Source: Larix kaempferi
Lineage: Eukaryota; Streptophyta; Pinopsida; Pinales; Pinaceae
Length of the DNA: 64,000 nucleotides
NCBI GenBank assembly: GCA_027924585.1
Contig: BSBM01001387.1
Span: forward strand, 186,001-250,000
Reading direction: 5' to 3'
The notes beneath the pieces are model-generated. The model saw only the letters and a program-made list of their open reading frames with translations. It ran no database searches and was not told where the DNA came from. Made by a program: the position numbers and the translations under genes. Below, one piece after another: positions 45,490-57,643 of this stretch (the first letter of the stretch is position 1; each line of letters starts with the position of its first letter).

Positions 45490-45623
45490 ATTGCTTACTA
45501 TTGAAAGAATACTAGAAGATCCACCAATGTAACCACCTTTGATAAATAATGATAATAATTTGATTGAGGGATATGTATCAAATGGAGAGGAAGGAAATGG
45601 ACCTTTTAATATCAATACCCACA
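45490..45623 (+). pseudogene. Coding-like relic, left part, interrupted by element F
   Basis: It reads PPLINNDNNLIEGYVSNGEE in one plus frame. A second copy of the same segment lies at 52486-52610 (PPLINNGNNLVEDYVSNEDE). It ends CCACA, the left target copy of element F, and the sequence continues at 52082. Confidence 0.5.
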
Positions 45624-46267
45624 TGTTAGTTTTTCATCATTTAATTCAATATGATCTAGGATCTTTAACTGAGAGAACAACATGTACAACATATCAAACA
45701 CAAGAGACAAGAGACACAAATCATTTCACCAGGGAAAACCAAGAAGTTGAAAAACCCCGCAACTTCCTCAGAGATAGAATGAGCACCAATACAAAGATCA
45801 CAAAGATCAAGCCCCAAAACAAGAGATAGTCTCCTAGCAGCTTCTCCTCCTCCACTTGTGCACACTCCTTTTCTCTCTCACTAATGCAAAGTGAGTGAGT
45901 GTGTGAATGAATAAATAGAGAGGTGCTCCTCTCTATTTATACTTTACCTTTACTTGCCTTTTACTCTAACTGGTTCGACCTCCCTTATGAGAGTCTAATA
46001 ACCCATTACCACTTGTCACTGGGTCGACCCCACTAGGGTGGTCTAATAACCCTTTAAATCATACAGGGTCGACCCTACCAACGTGGTCTAATAACCTATC
46101 AAGTATAAGTTACGACACTTACAATATAACTTGTGACACTTGCAAATACAAATGACGACATTTCCAATCAGAGGAATAATACATCTCCGTTGGGGATACA
46201 AGAAAGTACAAATGTAATGCATACAATATACAAGTGAATATATTCCGAAGTTACTAATACATCAACA
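45624..46267 (-). repeat. 3-prime LTR of element F
   Basis: 644 bp and the same length as its partner. It contains the TATA-bearing palindrome at 45911-45941 and repeated gtctaataaccc words near 45990-46100. Confidence 0.95.
45911..45941 (-). promoter_or_regulatory. Perfect hairpin overlapping the TATA box of the F LTR
   Basis: ataaatagagagg (45911-45923), loop tgct, and cctctctatttat (45928-45940) are exact complements. On minus, TATAAATA (45941-45934) is the likely core promoter. The same 13-bp hairpin is unchanged at 51720-51749 in the other LTR. Confidence 0.6.
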
Positions 46268-47212
46268 CTCCCTCTTAACTAGGAAGGTATTCTCTTGACA
46301 CAGGTCATCTATAGGCACAAGTCTTCAATACTGGAGTTGGATCATCGTCACTGGATCACTGGAGCATCATCGTCACTGTTGTTGTACTCATCATCTCGAT
46401 CACTGGTGCTATCTCTCAATTCTTCTCATCATAGGAAGTTCTACAGATCCAGCCCTTTTTCATGTTGGATGTAGGCCTAGCCTCCATGTAGGTCTTCATC
46501 ATCTCAGCGAGTGGCAACTAGTGGAATCTCAAGACTGATTATGTGCATATGCAAAACCTGACAAGAGCATCCCAGGATCCTTTATGTGCTTAGAACGACC
46601 GACAAGATCTCCCAGGACTGATTACATGAAGCCTTTCACAAAACCTTAAAAGAGCATATTGCAACCGGCAAGATCTCTAAAGAGCATCCTAGGACTCATT
46701 ACGTGCTCAACACAACCTATCGGATCTCCAGGACTGATTATATGTGAACTTCAAAAAACCTTAAAAGAGCATCCTGCAACTGGCAAGATCTCTAAAGAGC
46801 ATCCCAGGACTCATTACGTGCCTAGCACAACCTATCAGATATCTAGGACTGATTACATGTGAACATACAAAACCTTAAAAGAGCATCTTGCGACCGGCAA
46901 GATCTCTAAAGAGTATCCCAGGACTCATTACGTGCCTAGCACAACCTATCGGATCTCTAGGACTTATTACATGCCTAACCAACATAACCTACAACATATC
47001 CACGGCCTCAGAGTATCATCCTGATACTCATGATCAATCTGATCATCCTCGCACGGAGCATCATGTTGATGCTCATGATCATAATGATCATCATCATCTA
47101 GAACATCATCCAGAGCATTTTCCTGATGCTCATCACACAACACTTACATCCACAGCCATGGGAAGGATCCTCCTACCACCATGCTTGGAATGGATATAGC
47201 ATCTGTGTCCCG
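46268..47212 (-). other. Element F 3-prime untranslated region with tandem repeats
   Basis: The polypurine tract (minus) is at 46268-46277. 46300-46420 has short catcgtcactgg repeats. 46640-46990 holds three to four units of about 112 bp: aaccttaaaagagcatc.tgc, ggcaagatctctaaagagcatcc, aggactcattacgtgcc, caacctatcrgatct. 47020-47130 is rich in gatcatcat words. No coding sequence is expected or seen. Confidence 0.7.
46640..46990 (-). repeat. 112-bp tandem repeat in element F
   Basis: ccggcaagatctctaaagag recurs near 46664, 46782 and 46894. Each is followed by actcattacgtg and an ggatctc.aggactgatta phrase; partial units lie upstream from 46560. Confidence 0.85.
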
Positions 47213-48785
47213 TTACTTCCTCCTGGAAGTATCTTCAATCTGAAGAACACCAAGCCTCTCTCTGAAGTACTCGAACTTCACCCTGGCTAGTGGTTTGTTC
47301 AACACATATGATATCTGCTCGTCTGTCGCAACATACAGGAGCTTCACTGCTCCTATCTACACCATATCCTTGATATAGTGATACTTGATCTCGATGTGCT
47401 TCAAATTTTCATGGAACACCGAGTTATCTGACAACTTCAAACAAATCTGGTTGTCATAGAAGATACAAGTAGCATCCAACTAGAGATCAAACAAATCAGA
47501 CAGTAGCTTCCTTAGCCATACTACCTCACAACTGGCCGAAAAAGCTGCGACATAATCTGCTTCGACTGTACTCAGTGCTATGTAGGATTGCTTCCTACTA
47601 AACCAAGAGATCACCCCAGATCCCATATTGAAGCAGCACCTGAAAATGCTCTTCCTATCTGCAGCACTGCCTGCCCAATCTGAATCAACTTAACCCTCCA
47701 GGTTAATCTTTTGATTCGCATCATACTTGAGCCCATAATCAACCGTACCCTTCAGGTACCTCAGAATATGCTTTATAGGAATTAGGTGAACATGTCTAGG
47801 ATCCGTTAGGAACTGGATCAAAGTGTTCACCGCAAAGCAAATATATGGTCTTGTGTTCATCATGTACATCAAGGACCCAATCATCTGACAATACATCGTG
47901 GCATCAACCGACTCTGATGAAGCATCATTCAATAGCTTCAGGTTCGATGCCATAGGTGTGGCCATGGCCTTGCAGTCCATCATCCTGAATCTCTTCAGGA
48001 TCTCTATTGTGTACTTCCCTTGTCCAAGGAAGATTCCATCTGCACTCTGCCACACCTCCATACCTAGAAAGTAATGCATCATACCCAAGTCCTTCATCTC
48101 GAACTCGGCAACAAGCTTCCTCTTAGTATCAACAATCAACCCAATCTCACCTGTCACAAATAGGTCATCTACTTACAGTAGGAGTATCACTGGATTGCCT
48201 TCCTCAACCTTGTAGTAAAGGTTGGAATCTGCTTTACTCTTGGTAAATCCCAAACTAGTCAGGAAGCTGTCAATCCAACCGTGCCATGTCTTGGGTGCTT
48301 GTTTCAAACCATACAAGGCTTTCTTTAATTTGCACACATGTGACTCCCTATCATGAGTCTCAAATCCGAGTGGCTGCTCCACATACACTTCCTCTTCAAC
48401 TACACCATTCAAGAAAGCTTTCTTGACATCCATCTCGTGTATCTTCCACTTCATCACTGCAGCTAGAGAAAGTATTGTGCTGATGTAAGTGTATCTGGAT
48501 ACGGGTGCAAAAGTATCTTCATAATCTATCCCTTCTTTTTGGGAGAATCCACGAGCCACAAAACTTGCCTTGTATTTCTCTATGCTACCATCTACAGTAT
48601 GCTTGATCTTGTAGATCCACTTGGAAGTCACAACAAACTTCCCTTCTGATCTTGGGACCACATCCCAAACATCATTCTTCATGATCGTCTGGTATTCTTC
48701 GATCATGGCATCCTTCCATTACTGTATCCCTGATCCCGAGAACTTCATATTCTTCAATATCTTCAATAGGTAGTTTTCTTGAACT
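47213..48785 (-). pseudogene. Element F pol: copia reverse transcriptase and RNase H
   Basis: RT begins near 48770 and the frame at 48706-48173 includes NDVWDVVPRSEGKFVVTSKW, KYKASFVARGFSQKEGIDY, TFAPVSR, MDVKKAFLNGVVEEEVYVEQ and KKALYGLKQAPKTWH, all hallmark copia motifs. The catalytic YVDD is altered: its Tyr codon is TAA (near 48175), while VDDL follows. MKDLGMMHYFLGMEV, ATPMASNLKL and RYLKGTVDYGL follow at 48157-47690. After a stop, RNase H reads VDSDWAGSAADRKS, KQSYIALSTVEADYVA and KHIEIKYHYIKD, ending at the stop 47213-47215. It lacks integrase upstream. Confidence 0.94.
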
Positions 48786-51420
48786 TCGTCGCTGGAACAA
48801 ATGTTGTTGTTCTTATTTTGTAGGTGATTGTACACGATTTTTCCTACAAGTCAAATTCAATTGCATGATTAGAAACTTCTCATAGTTTTCACAACAAAAT
48901 CTTACAAATAAGGACATATGTTGTGCAATCATGCAATTATCTTAGCCAATGCTTCAATACAACATTCATCCATATTCTGTATTCATACGGTAACTTTCTA
49001 GATGCCTTCCATCTCTACCAAAACATTGTTAAGAGTGTGCACAACTCCCAACATGTCAGCAAAGAGGTTTCATTCTAGATAAGTAGCAATGGAATGTTGT
49101 ATAGTACCATAGGCCACTTACCCATTACTTGTATATTAGTAGTATCTTGTTCATTAATGCAAATTTTCTAATATGCATAATATACATCCTAAATCTAGGA
49201 ACATAAGTATGTACATGACTTAACAACATCATTTAAGTAATCATGTATACAAGAAATGATAATTCAAATACTTATGTTTGTTTAGTTGTTGGGTGGACTC
49301 CCTCTCAATCTTTGCTTCTTTTCAGGAACTACTGGAGTGTGCTCCCTCTTGATTTTTTCTTCCTAGATTATCTGTCCTTGAACTTATATTCATCCTGGAC
49401 CACTATGCATGCTTAAGTGTGCACTAGTGTCATCATTGTTTCATCCTCAAGATCTCATACATAATCATACATTCATTAGTATAATCTCAATACTATCAAA
49501 ACATTATGATACTAAATAATCTTAAACATGTATGGTCATGATCATTTCATACACAGGTAATTTATCACAAGCGTTAGTATTCAAGGTTTCAGGGAGGATT
49601 TATTTTACTCATGCATATTCTTATTTGACCATAGGAATCTACTGGTTTTTCATATCATCAATCAAAGTAAGAAGCATAATACGCATACACCCATGATTAC
49701 TCAAAATTATAACTTCATGAATAATCATTATCAATCCTACAAAAGTATACTTATATAAGATCCTAACACAAGGTAGGATTCTAACTTGATATAGGAAAAA
49801 CATACCTGGATTATCATGTTTGCGAGTTATGTCTAACGTACCCAATGTCTTCCTTGTGCTAGTAACTTGCATATCTCATAAGTTAAGCATTGTAGAACCA
49901 AATTATACATACCTCGTAAGTAGAGCTTCTATGTGACCAATGGCTATGGATGAATCTTTGTCTTCATGTCACCATGGTCATATGTTCTTGATCTAGAACT
50001 TGATTTGTCTTTCTTGATGTACCTTTCATGTTAGTGGACCACATCATCGTCATACAACACCACAGTGCATTAGTACAATCATAAGTGTCACAACCTAATC
50101 AATGAATGTATTCTATCATTCACATGCATTCATACTTTTAATAAGGTGATAAGACAAGTCTAAAATCAATCAAGATTGTACTAACCTTAATAATATGAAG
50201 ACAAACTTAATCATGAACAGATTTCAAAACATAACTATATCTCCTCAAGTCATACCTATCGGGATTGCTTGTAGTCTTCTTATGTAAGGCCTTAGCCTCA
50301 TCTCCCTCTGGAACTGGAACATCTTCACTTATGTAGGTGTCCAATTCATTCTCTTCTAGGATTAACCCAATCCACTTTGATTTGCTGAAACTGGATCTGG
50401 AGCTGGCTAAGGTTTGACAGAGAAACCCTAAAAATCCAAACTTGGAATTTCAAACTTCTGTCTAGACATGGAGATGCATTTGACTGAGGCGAGCAAGATG
50501 GTGTGCTCATATTTTGAAAACTCCAAAAATTGACCCCTCAAAATTGACCTACGAAATTCATATCTGCAACTTCTGTCAAAATCTGGTTTTCTGGTTTTAT
50601 GGTCCAAAACCTGAACTAGGGTTTGATAGATCCCAGGGTTCTACCCAACCAAAAACTTCGATCTTGGTCTCTAAATTTTGATTTTGCTGAGGAGAGAAAT
50701 ATTGCACTGAGAGAACTCCAAAATTCCACTTCTGTCAAAAGCCCTAATTTCCTGCAGTAGTGACAAGCCAAAAATGAAAATGCTCAGAATCCAATTCTGT
50801 TTTGACAGAAACATATGCCATACTGTTTCTAGTGCATCTTTGAAATTTCGGATCCTCGGGGTCTGAAACTTTGGCTTGTGGTAGACTGACCTATCATCTT
50901 TCCAACTCCACATATCTGAGCTTCAATGGATTCTCCATGAGAGAGATATGCTAAGTGTATCAACATGACTTGTTTATGGGATGAAACAACATAGCAAACT
51001 TGTGGAGAGTGCCACGTGTCATTGTTTCAACTTTGGACTCTGAAAATCGGACTTGTGAAACTACATTCCATGCCCTAAATGGCAATTTTTATGGAATTCC
51101 ATTTGGAGCTTCCTATCCCGAGATATGACCTTTGTGCCTATGTCACCTGTTTGGGGCTGCATTCTGGAAGAGGCAGAAACCCTAACTTGTATGGACCATA
51201 TTTCACAAAGTAAAACAAATATGAGGCTGAAATATTTACACAAGGTACATCTATGTCTGGTATTTGGCCTATAAAAAATTCAGATCCTAAACCTTCTCCA
51301 AAACGGATCGATAGCGAAAGTGCCACGATGACTAGTTTTTACTATATCAAGCCCTAGCTTCCAATTTGTCGCAAGTGCAACAAGTGTTGTGAATGCCATA
51401 CAATGCCTTCCTTCAGGCTA
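48786..51420 (-). other. Non-coding leader of element F where gag and integrase are expected
   Basis: 2.6 kb between primer site and RT show no gag, protease or integrase motif on either strand. 50400-51400 has gene-like phrases with repeated aaaccctaa and ccaaaacctg words but no sustained frame. The stretch may be a foreign or unrelated leader, or an intron-like insertion. The block 50540-50620 and 50690-50760 share ctccaaaatt and cttctgtcaaaa. Confidence 0.55.
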
Positions 51421-51432
51421 GCTCTGATACCA
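51421..51432 (-). promoter_or_regulatory. Primer-binding site of element F (tRNA-iMet)
   Basis: Plus strand gctctgatacca, complement of TGGTATCAGAGC, directly touching the LTR. Confidence 0.93.
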
Positions 51433-52076
51433 TGTTAGTTTCTCATCATTTAATTCAATATGATCTAGGATCTTTAACTAAGAGAACAACATGTACAGCA
51501 TATCAAACACAAGAGACAAGAGACACAAAGCATTTCACCGGGGAAAACCAAGAAGGTGAAAAACCGCGCAACTTCCTCAAAGATAGAATGAGCACCAATA
51601 CAAAGATAACAAAGATCAAACCCCAAAACAAGAGATAGTCTCCTAGCAGCTTCTCCTCCTCCACTTGTGTGCACTCCTCCTCTCTCTTACTAATGCGAAG
51701 TGAGTGAGTGTGTGAATGAATAAATAGAGAGGTGCTCCTCTCTATTTATACTTTACCTTTACTTGCCTTTTACTCTAACGGTGCCAACCTCCCTTAGGAG
51801 ATTCTAATAACCCATTACCAGTTGTCACTGGGCCGACCCCACTAGGGTGGTCTAATAACCCTTTAACTCATATAGCGCCGACCCCACCAAGGTGGTCTAA
51901 TAACCCATCAAGTATAAGTTACAACACTTACAATATAACTTGCGACACTTGCAAATACAAATGAAGACACTTCCAATCGGAGGAATAATACATCTCTGTT
52001 TGGGATACAATAAAGTACAAATGTAATGCATATAATATACAAGTGAATATCTTCCAAAGTTACAAATACATCAACA
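51433..52076 (-). repeat. 5-prime LTR of element F
   Basis: 644 bp. It differs from 45624-46267 by scattered substitutions, roughly 5 percent over the first 160 bases compared by eye. The TATA hairpin at 51720-51749 is unchanged. Confidence 0.95.
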
Positions 52077-52081
52077 CCACA

Positions 52082-53250
52082 TGTTGATATGAATTGGTTA
52101 TAAGGAAAAGGAAACTTGTTTCACTTAACTCAAGAAGATTATTAGGAATCTTTGGTTGTCAATAATCAACTTTTAGACGTGTATGATCAATATCCTGATG
52201 ATATGTTTTTTTACTCAATATACATTCTATATATGTCACGGAAGCAAAATTGCAACACAAATATGTCCTTGGGCCTAAAATCTATGTACAAAATCAGAGT
52301 CCAAAAGGTTCTTATTTAAAGTAGAAAACAAAATCTCAGATTATTGTACCAAAGAGGAATGAATTAGATAGTGCGGTTGAAAACAACAAACAACATAAAA
52401 CTAATGACAAGGGAAACCCCCTAGGAGTCAAGGTTGAATAAAAGGTTACAAATCATAATAGATAAATAAGACTAGAAGACCCACCAATCTATCCACCTTT
52501 GATAAATAATGGCAATAATTTGGTTGAGGACTATGTATCAAATGAAGATGAAGAAAATGGACCTTTTGAATATCAAGACCCACATTTTGATATTAATTGT
52601 TTAAAAGGGGAAGGATACATGGTTTACCTAACTCAATAACATTATTAGGAATCTTTGGTTATCAATAATCAATGTTCAAACTTCTATGATATTGAGTATC
52701 TTAATGATATTTGGTTTTTTTAATACATACATTTTGTAGATTTAATGGAAGCAAAATTGTGACACAAATATGATCTCAGACATCAACCTAATGAACATAA
52801 TCAAAGTCTAAAAGGTTCCAATCTAAACTAGAACACAAAATCTCAGCTTGTTGTGCCAAAGAGGATTGAATCAGATAATGCAACTACAAAGAAAAAATAA
52901 CATAAAACTAACAAAAAGGGAAAATCCTTAGGAGTCAAGGTTGGAGAAAAGGTTACATGGCTACAAGGTCATAAGTTTGCACCATATAATTTGATACATG
53001 AACTCAGCAATATTAAAGTGTATATGTCATTGACTAAGATATAAAATATTCCTACTTTTAAGGTAGAATTGATCAAATTTACGGGTTCTCCTCAACCTAT
53101 GACCTACCTAAAAAAGTAAACAATCATGTGGCCTTTACAATAGTTTTAAGGTGCATTAACTACCAAATTACAACCATGGTTAAGGGAATTGATGACATTA
53201 ACTAAATAAATATTATGGTATGACATAACTCACTTGAATGACAATATGAA
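52082..53250 (+). pseudogene. Tandemly duplicated coding-like relic, possibly Ty3/gypsy Gag-Pol
   Basis: Copy one (45490-45623 continued at 52082-52478) and copy two (52480-52935) are about 75 percent alike by eye and run in the same order. Copy two encodes PPLINNGNNLVEDYVSNEDE, then GHKFAPYNLIHELSNIKVYM, and SLTKILNIPTFKVELIKFTG with one codon lost. The latter resembles the NYNxxxxLxxxPAxISIxxLLxxS segment before the protease in some plant Ty3/gypsy polyproteins. Many stops interrupt both copies. The assignment is tentative. Confidence 0.4.
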
Positions 53251-55785
53251 TCCTATAACTTGCCATGTTACCCCCTATATCCATCATTTCCACTATTATG
53301 ACCTATCATCGGTATTTAATTCATCCACTTATTATTGGTGGAACCACAAATTTTAACCTGACTTTCTAAAGTATCGGCATCAATTTTGTCATTTGAAACC
53401 ACAACTACAAGACTTTACCTTTTGTGTAACCCATAGTTCTTAACACAACCCAAATAATTTGTCTTTACATGACTCAAAGATTGATAAATTTAAATGAAAA
53501 TTCAACCTCCCACTAGCCACAAAGGTGGTGTCTTATCTTTATTAGAAGAAAAACAAACTCAATTTGACTAAAGGATTTTCAAATATGAATTTAACACAAT
53601 AATCAAATACTTCTTAACTACAGGGTTAATACTTAATGAAATGAGGCAACTACACCAACTAGTGAGAAATGTTGTATTGTTTATGGTATGTATTGTTTAA
53701 ATGATGTGTACTTTTTATGGTATATATTGTTTAAATAGGAAAGTAATGAAAATAACTGAAATTTTGAAAAAAAATCTATAATAATTTGGGGAAAAAATCC
53801 TTAATTTAGCAAAGAAAACCATATACGTGTTTATTTCTCTTGATTTATTATTTTATTCAATAGGAGGAATGTGTGTGTGTGTGTGTGTGTAAACATGCCA
53901 ATAAAGCTATGCTATAGAAGTACCTTGGAGAGGTTTCCATTACAAAAACCCAAGTTCAAATATTTGTGAACATGCTCTCACCCTACATGGTGTGTGCAAA
54001 GAGTAACTTATGTTTCCAATCCTCTCTATACAAAGGGTCGTATGTGTTGACTTGATTACAACAAATTCTCTTCAGTAATAAAATATCATAGAAATAAAGA
54101 AGTTTTACGTTGGGTTTTTAGTCCATTGGGTTGTTTCCCTTCCAAAAATTGATTATATATATAAACTAAATTTATATAACAATATATAGAGAAGATCAAT
54201 ATATTAATACCTCGATAGTTAATATTTAATGATAATTGATAGGCATAGTTTCTTACACGAGATATGATGTCTTCTTGGGTGATTTATTTATGTGGTTCAT
54301 CGATACCTATTGTTGCATATCCTTTAAGTTCAACTAGACTGGTTTGTGCTAACTTAAGAAGATATGATAACTAGTGCAGATACAACGTTTGAATAGGAAC
54401 TTGTCGAACCTATCATCCTCAATCAAGGGAATTTCAAGAGGGATAGGAGAAAGAGTGATGTCCAACACATCTAAAATTGCAAAATAAACTAGAAGTGAAA
54501 AGGTCAGGAGAAAATTCCATAGGAGCATGGAATTCTTTCTTGATGAAGTAGGATCATGCTCTTATGCTGATGAGAGCATAGGTGACGTCGAGGTTCCCTT
54601 GAGATACAAACATCTAGGGAAATGATGGGTACACAAGGAACTTTCTTAGTTGGGAATTGACTTATGTGTCAATGAGAGGATGTATCACATTGCTCCATCC
54701 TCCGTGCATGATCTTAGTCTATTCTCCATGTATGGCATAAAGGTGAAATATGGTGAATTATTTGAATTGATGGAGTATGTCATACCATGCTACAACTATG
54801 GAGATTGGTTGAAAATGGTCCAATATATGCCAAGTATGTGGATATATGTAGTCATTGCAAATTATATATAGTATAACATACCCATAATTCCAAGTTAACA
54901 ATATAAGGAAAAGGGGGTATATAAGATAATAAAAAAATTCCTGTGAATACTCATTAACATTTCTAATTAGTTTCATCATTACTCATACTTTTTAATTATA
55001 AATAAAACATTTAACTTGGGTATCTTCATAAGATGATAAGTCTTCCAAGGCTAGACTATGTATCATTTACACTTAGCCATAGGGTTAGCCTCTTCATAAA
55101 GATCTTAAGGTCAAATACTTATTTAAGTAATTCTTTATCCTAAGATACTTGGAAACATAGTTAAGGTTAAGGATTTTCTCTTTCCTTATTAAAAGATATC
55201 ATTCTACCTATATCCTCCCTTAACACTTAAGAATATAACACCTAATCAAAACACCTTTACACAAATTTTACTAATCTTCCTCTAATGTTACTTCCATCCC
55301 TTCGTAACAATAGTTATTTATGATAACGGAGACAAACACAATATATATATATATGAAAGTAATTAATTTGAATTAGTTTACTTAACAATCATTGAACATA
55401 GTAGCACTCTAAATCCCTTCATATTTAACTCAGGAACCTAACTACTATTCAAGTAATGAAACTTATAGAATTTCCATCATCTCTACCAAGGCATTTAATA
55501 TATATAAAGAATACGCATTCCTTTGCGCATAAATCAGTAGGCATGAATACATTAAGGGTAAGAGTTATTATTCAATGACTAAGCCCAACATCTCCATATC
55601 AAGCATGTTAATTTCTATAACTGTATAATACACTCCTATGACTCACAATCATACTTTCATTTCTTCAAAAATGCTATCAAAGTACCACAGAAAATCATTG
55701 CATTAATCTCCTGAATGACTAAATATAAAGAAAGATCATCAAAACAAGCTCTACAATCAATGAAATCATGCCACCAACACATATG
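53251..55785. other. Unassigned AT-rich sequence
   Basis: It contains a (GT)n tract at 53872-53890 and short TA tracts near 55341. A 73-codon frame at 54650-54871 (VNERMYHIAPSSVHDLSLFS) looks moderately coding-like, but I recognise nothing in it. Confidence 0.4.
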
Positions 55786-56395
55786 ATAGGTTTCCGCAAT
55801 CCCGACTTTTGCTTTGTGTATTTCGGGTTGCAGAACCTTCAAAACAAGGATCGGTTTCCAAATGTTTTCCGCAATCCGACTTTCCAATCGCGGGTTTCGG
55901 ATTACGGGACTTTCAATTTATGGAATGGGTTACGATAGTCTCTGCATTCCCGATTTTCACATTGTGGACCTCGGGTTGCAGGACTTCCAAAACTTAGGAG
56001 GGGTTTTCAATCATTCTACAATCCCGTATTCCGCAGTGCGGACTGCGGTTGCAGAACCTTCAAAATTAAGGGCTTAGTTTTGACCGTTTCGCAATCTTGA
56101 CTTCCGCTTTGCATAATTTTGGGTTGCGGAACCTTAAATCATAATGTCTGGTTTTCAACCATTCTGCAATCTCGACTTCCGCATTGCGTAATTTCAAGTT
56201 GTGGAACCATAAAAAACAAGGATTGGGTTTCGACTATTCCGCAATCTTGACTTCCGCATTGCGAAATTTTGGGTTTGTGGAACCCTAAAATTTAAGGATG
56301 AGTTCGTAATTGTCTCTGCATTCCCTATTTTCACATCGCGGAACTCGGGTTTCGGGACCCCAAATATTGCGGATCTGTAAATCCTTGCTGAACTT
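55786..56395. repeat. Minisatellite with units of about 70 bp
   Basis: About eight to nine units of the form ttccgcaatcycgacttccgcattgcg.aatttygggttgcggaacct plus aaaac.aaggat.ggtttc. Starts lie near 55793, 55868, 55935, 56017, 56084, 56152 and 56222, and the last units become irregular. The units are notably richer in CpG than the surroundings. Confidence 0.9.
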
Positions 56396-57605
56396 CAAAA
56401 ATAAAGTGGATCTGGGATTCATGCGGAACTTCAAAAACGAGGCAGATCTGGGGTTCATTTCTATCGTTTAAATTTCCAAGTAAAATGTCTTATACATTGG
56501 AAAAACATGGCAATACAGGACCTAAGACTCCTTATCAAATGAGGGAAATAAGATAACATGCCTTGGACAAAGAGTTCAACATTATTCCAACGATTTTATT
56601 AATAGGGATCGCCATTCATAAATAAAACGCATAAGTAGAGACCACATGGGTAAACCATTTCTAAACAACTTCCAAATGAAACTAGGAATTCAGATTGTAA
56701 TTCTATAAACAGAAACAGATTCTAAACTTCATATTATATTCAAATACAGAGAAATCACATCTCTAATGCTAAGAAAAGAACTGAAATAATCAACAGATTA
56801 CACTTATAAGAGGAAACTAAAACATTATACATTGTAAATTCAAATCAACCTAATAATAGATCCATCCACAGCATTATCATTTCGATAATCCTACAAAATT
56901 GTAACTACCAATGAAACCTGAAAATATATTGATGTTGAATGAGGTAGGAATAGCCACGCTCCTCCCAATCGTAGATCTATATTTGTCTCCTGCCACACTC
57001 TAATCACCCCCAATTCAAATCGTGCATCCAAAAGTGCAGACTAGTTAACCTCCTTCAAGTCTTAGTTTCAATTTTTTCCTAACACCAATGTGCTCACACA
57101 GAAAATATGTTTTCCTAACACTATTTTGCTCACACAACAATCATTTTCCTAACACCATTGTGCTCACATATAAAATCAATCCCTGTTCGTGACATATTAA
57201 GCAGTGTCCTTCCTCACGCATATGTCTTTTTATTGTTTTTGCCTAGGTATTTTTTAAACAGTCGATTCTTCAGAAAATCATGACTGTTATGATCCCTACT
57301 CTTTAGGGAGTGTGTCTAGTGCCATTAATTCACTCTTGACACTTGCTTGATCACCCAAGGTTAAATCTTTTTTCCCCCACCCTTCAGATGCATGATTTCC
57401 TCTTTCAGCGTGGTTGTCCTCACCAAATTCATTTATTTTATTAAATAAAAAAAAAAAAAAAAAATCTTACATTAGTCCATATGCAGACACTCGGAAGCCT
57501 TCAACGTTGGCCATAAAATATTGTTTGTCCAAATAAACCTGGACTCATAACTTAACACAATAATTAAATCAGTAAATTTGAGCTGCAATATTTGGGGATA
57601 TTACA
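56396..57605 (-). repeat. Probable 3-prime LTR of chromovirus E
   Basis: On minus the sequence begins TGTAATATCCCC at 57605, right after a purine tract (taagggggtgaaga, 57606-57619) that follows the end of pol. This is the expected LTR start. No second copy exists in the window, so the other end cannot be fixed and may include the 70-bp array. An A18 run lies near 57447-57464 and a direct repeat (tttcctaacacca.tgtgctcacaca) at 57075, 57111 and 57145. Confidence 0.5.
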
Positions 57606-57643
57606 TCTTCACCCCCTTAGTTTAAACACTATCCTCAGTGTTA

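Larger units (their letters stand above)
45624..52076 (-). mobile_element. Ty1/copia LTR retrotransposon F, partly deleted
   Basis: Both LTRs are 644 bp (45624-46267 and 51433-52076), begin TGTTAGTTT and end ACATCAACA. The target duplication CCACA (45619-45623 and 52077-52081) is perfect. A tRNA-Met primer site abuts the right LTR and a pyrimidine tract (ctccctctt, purine on minus) abuts the left. RT followed by RNase H at the 3-prime end of pol fixes it as Ty1/copia. Gag, protease and integrase are missing. High LTR similarity and the perfect duplication make it one of the youngest insertions here. Confidence 0.95.
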
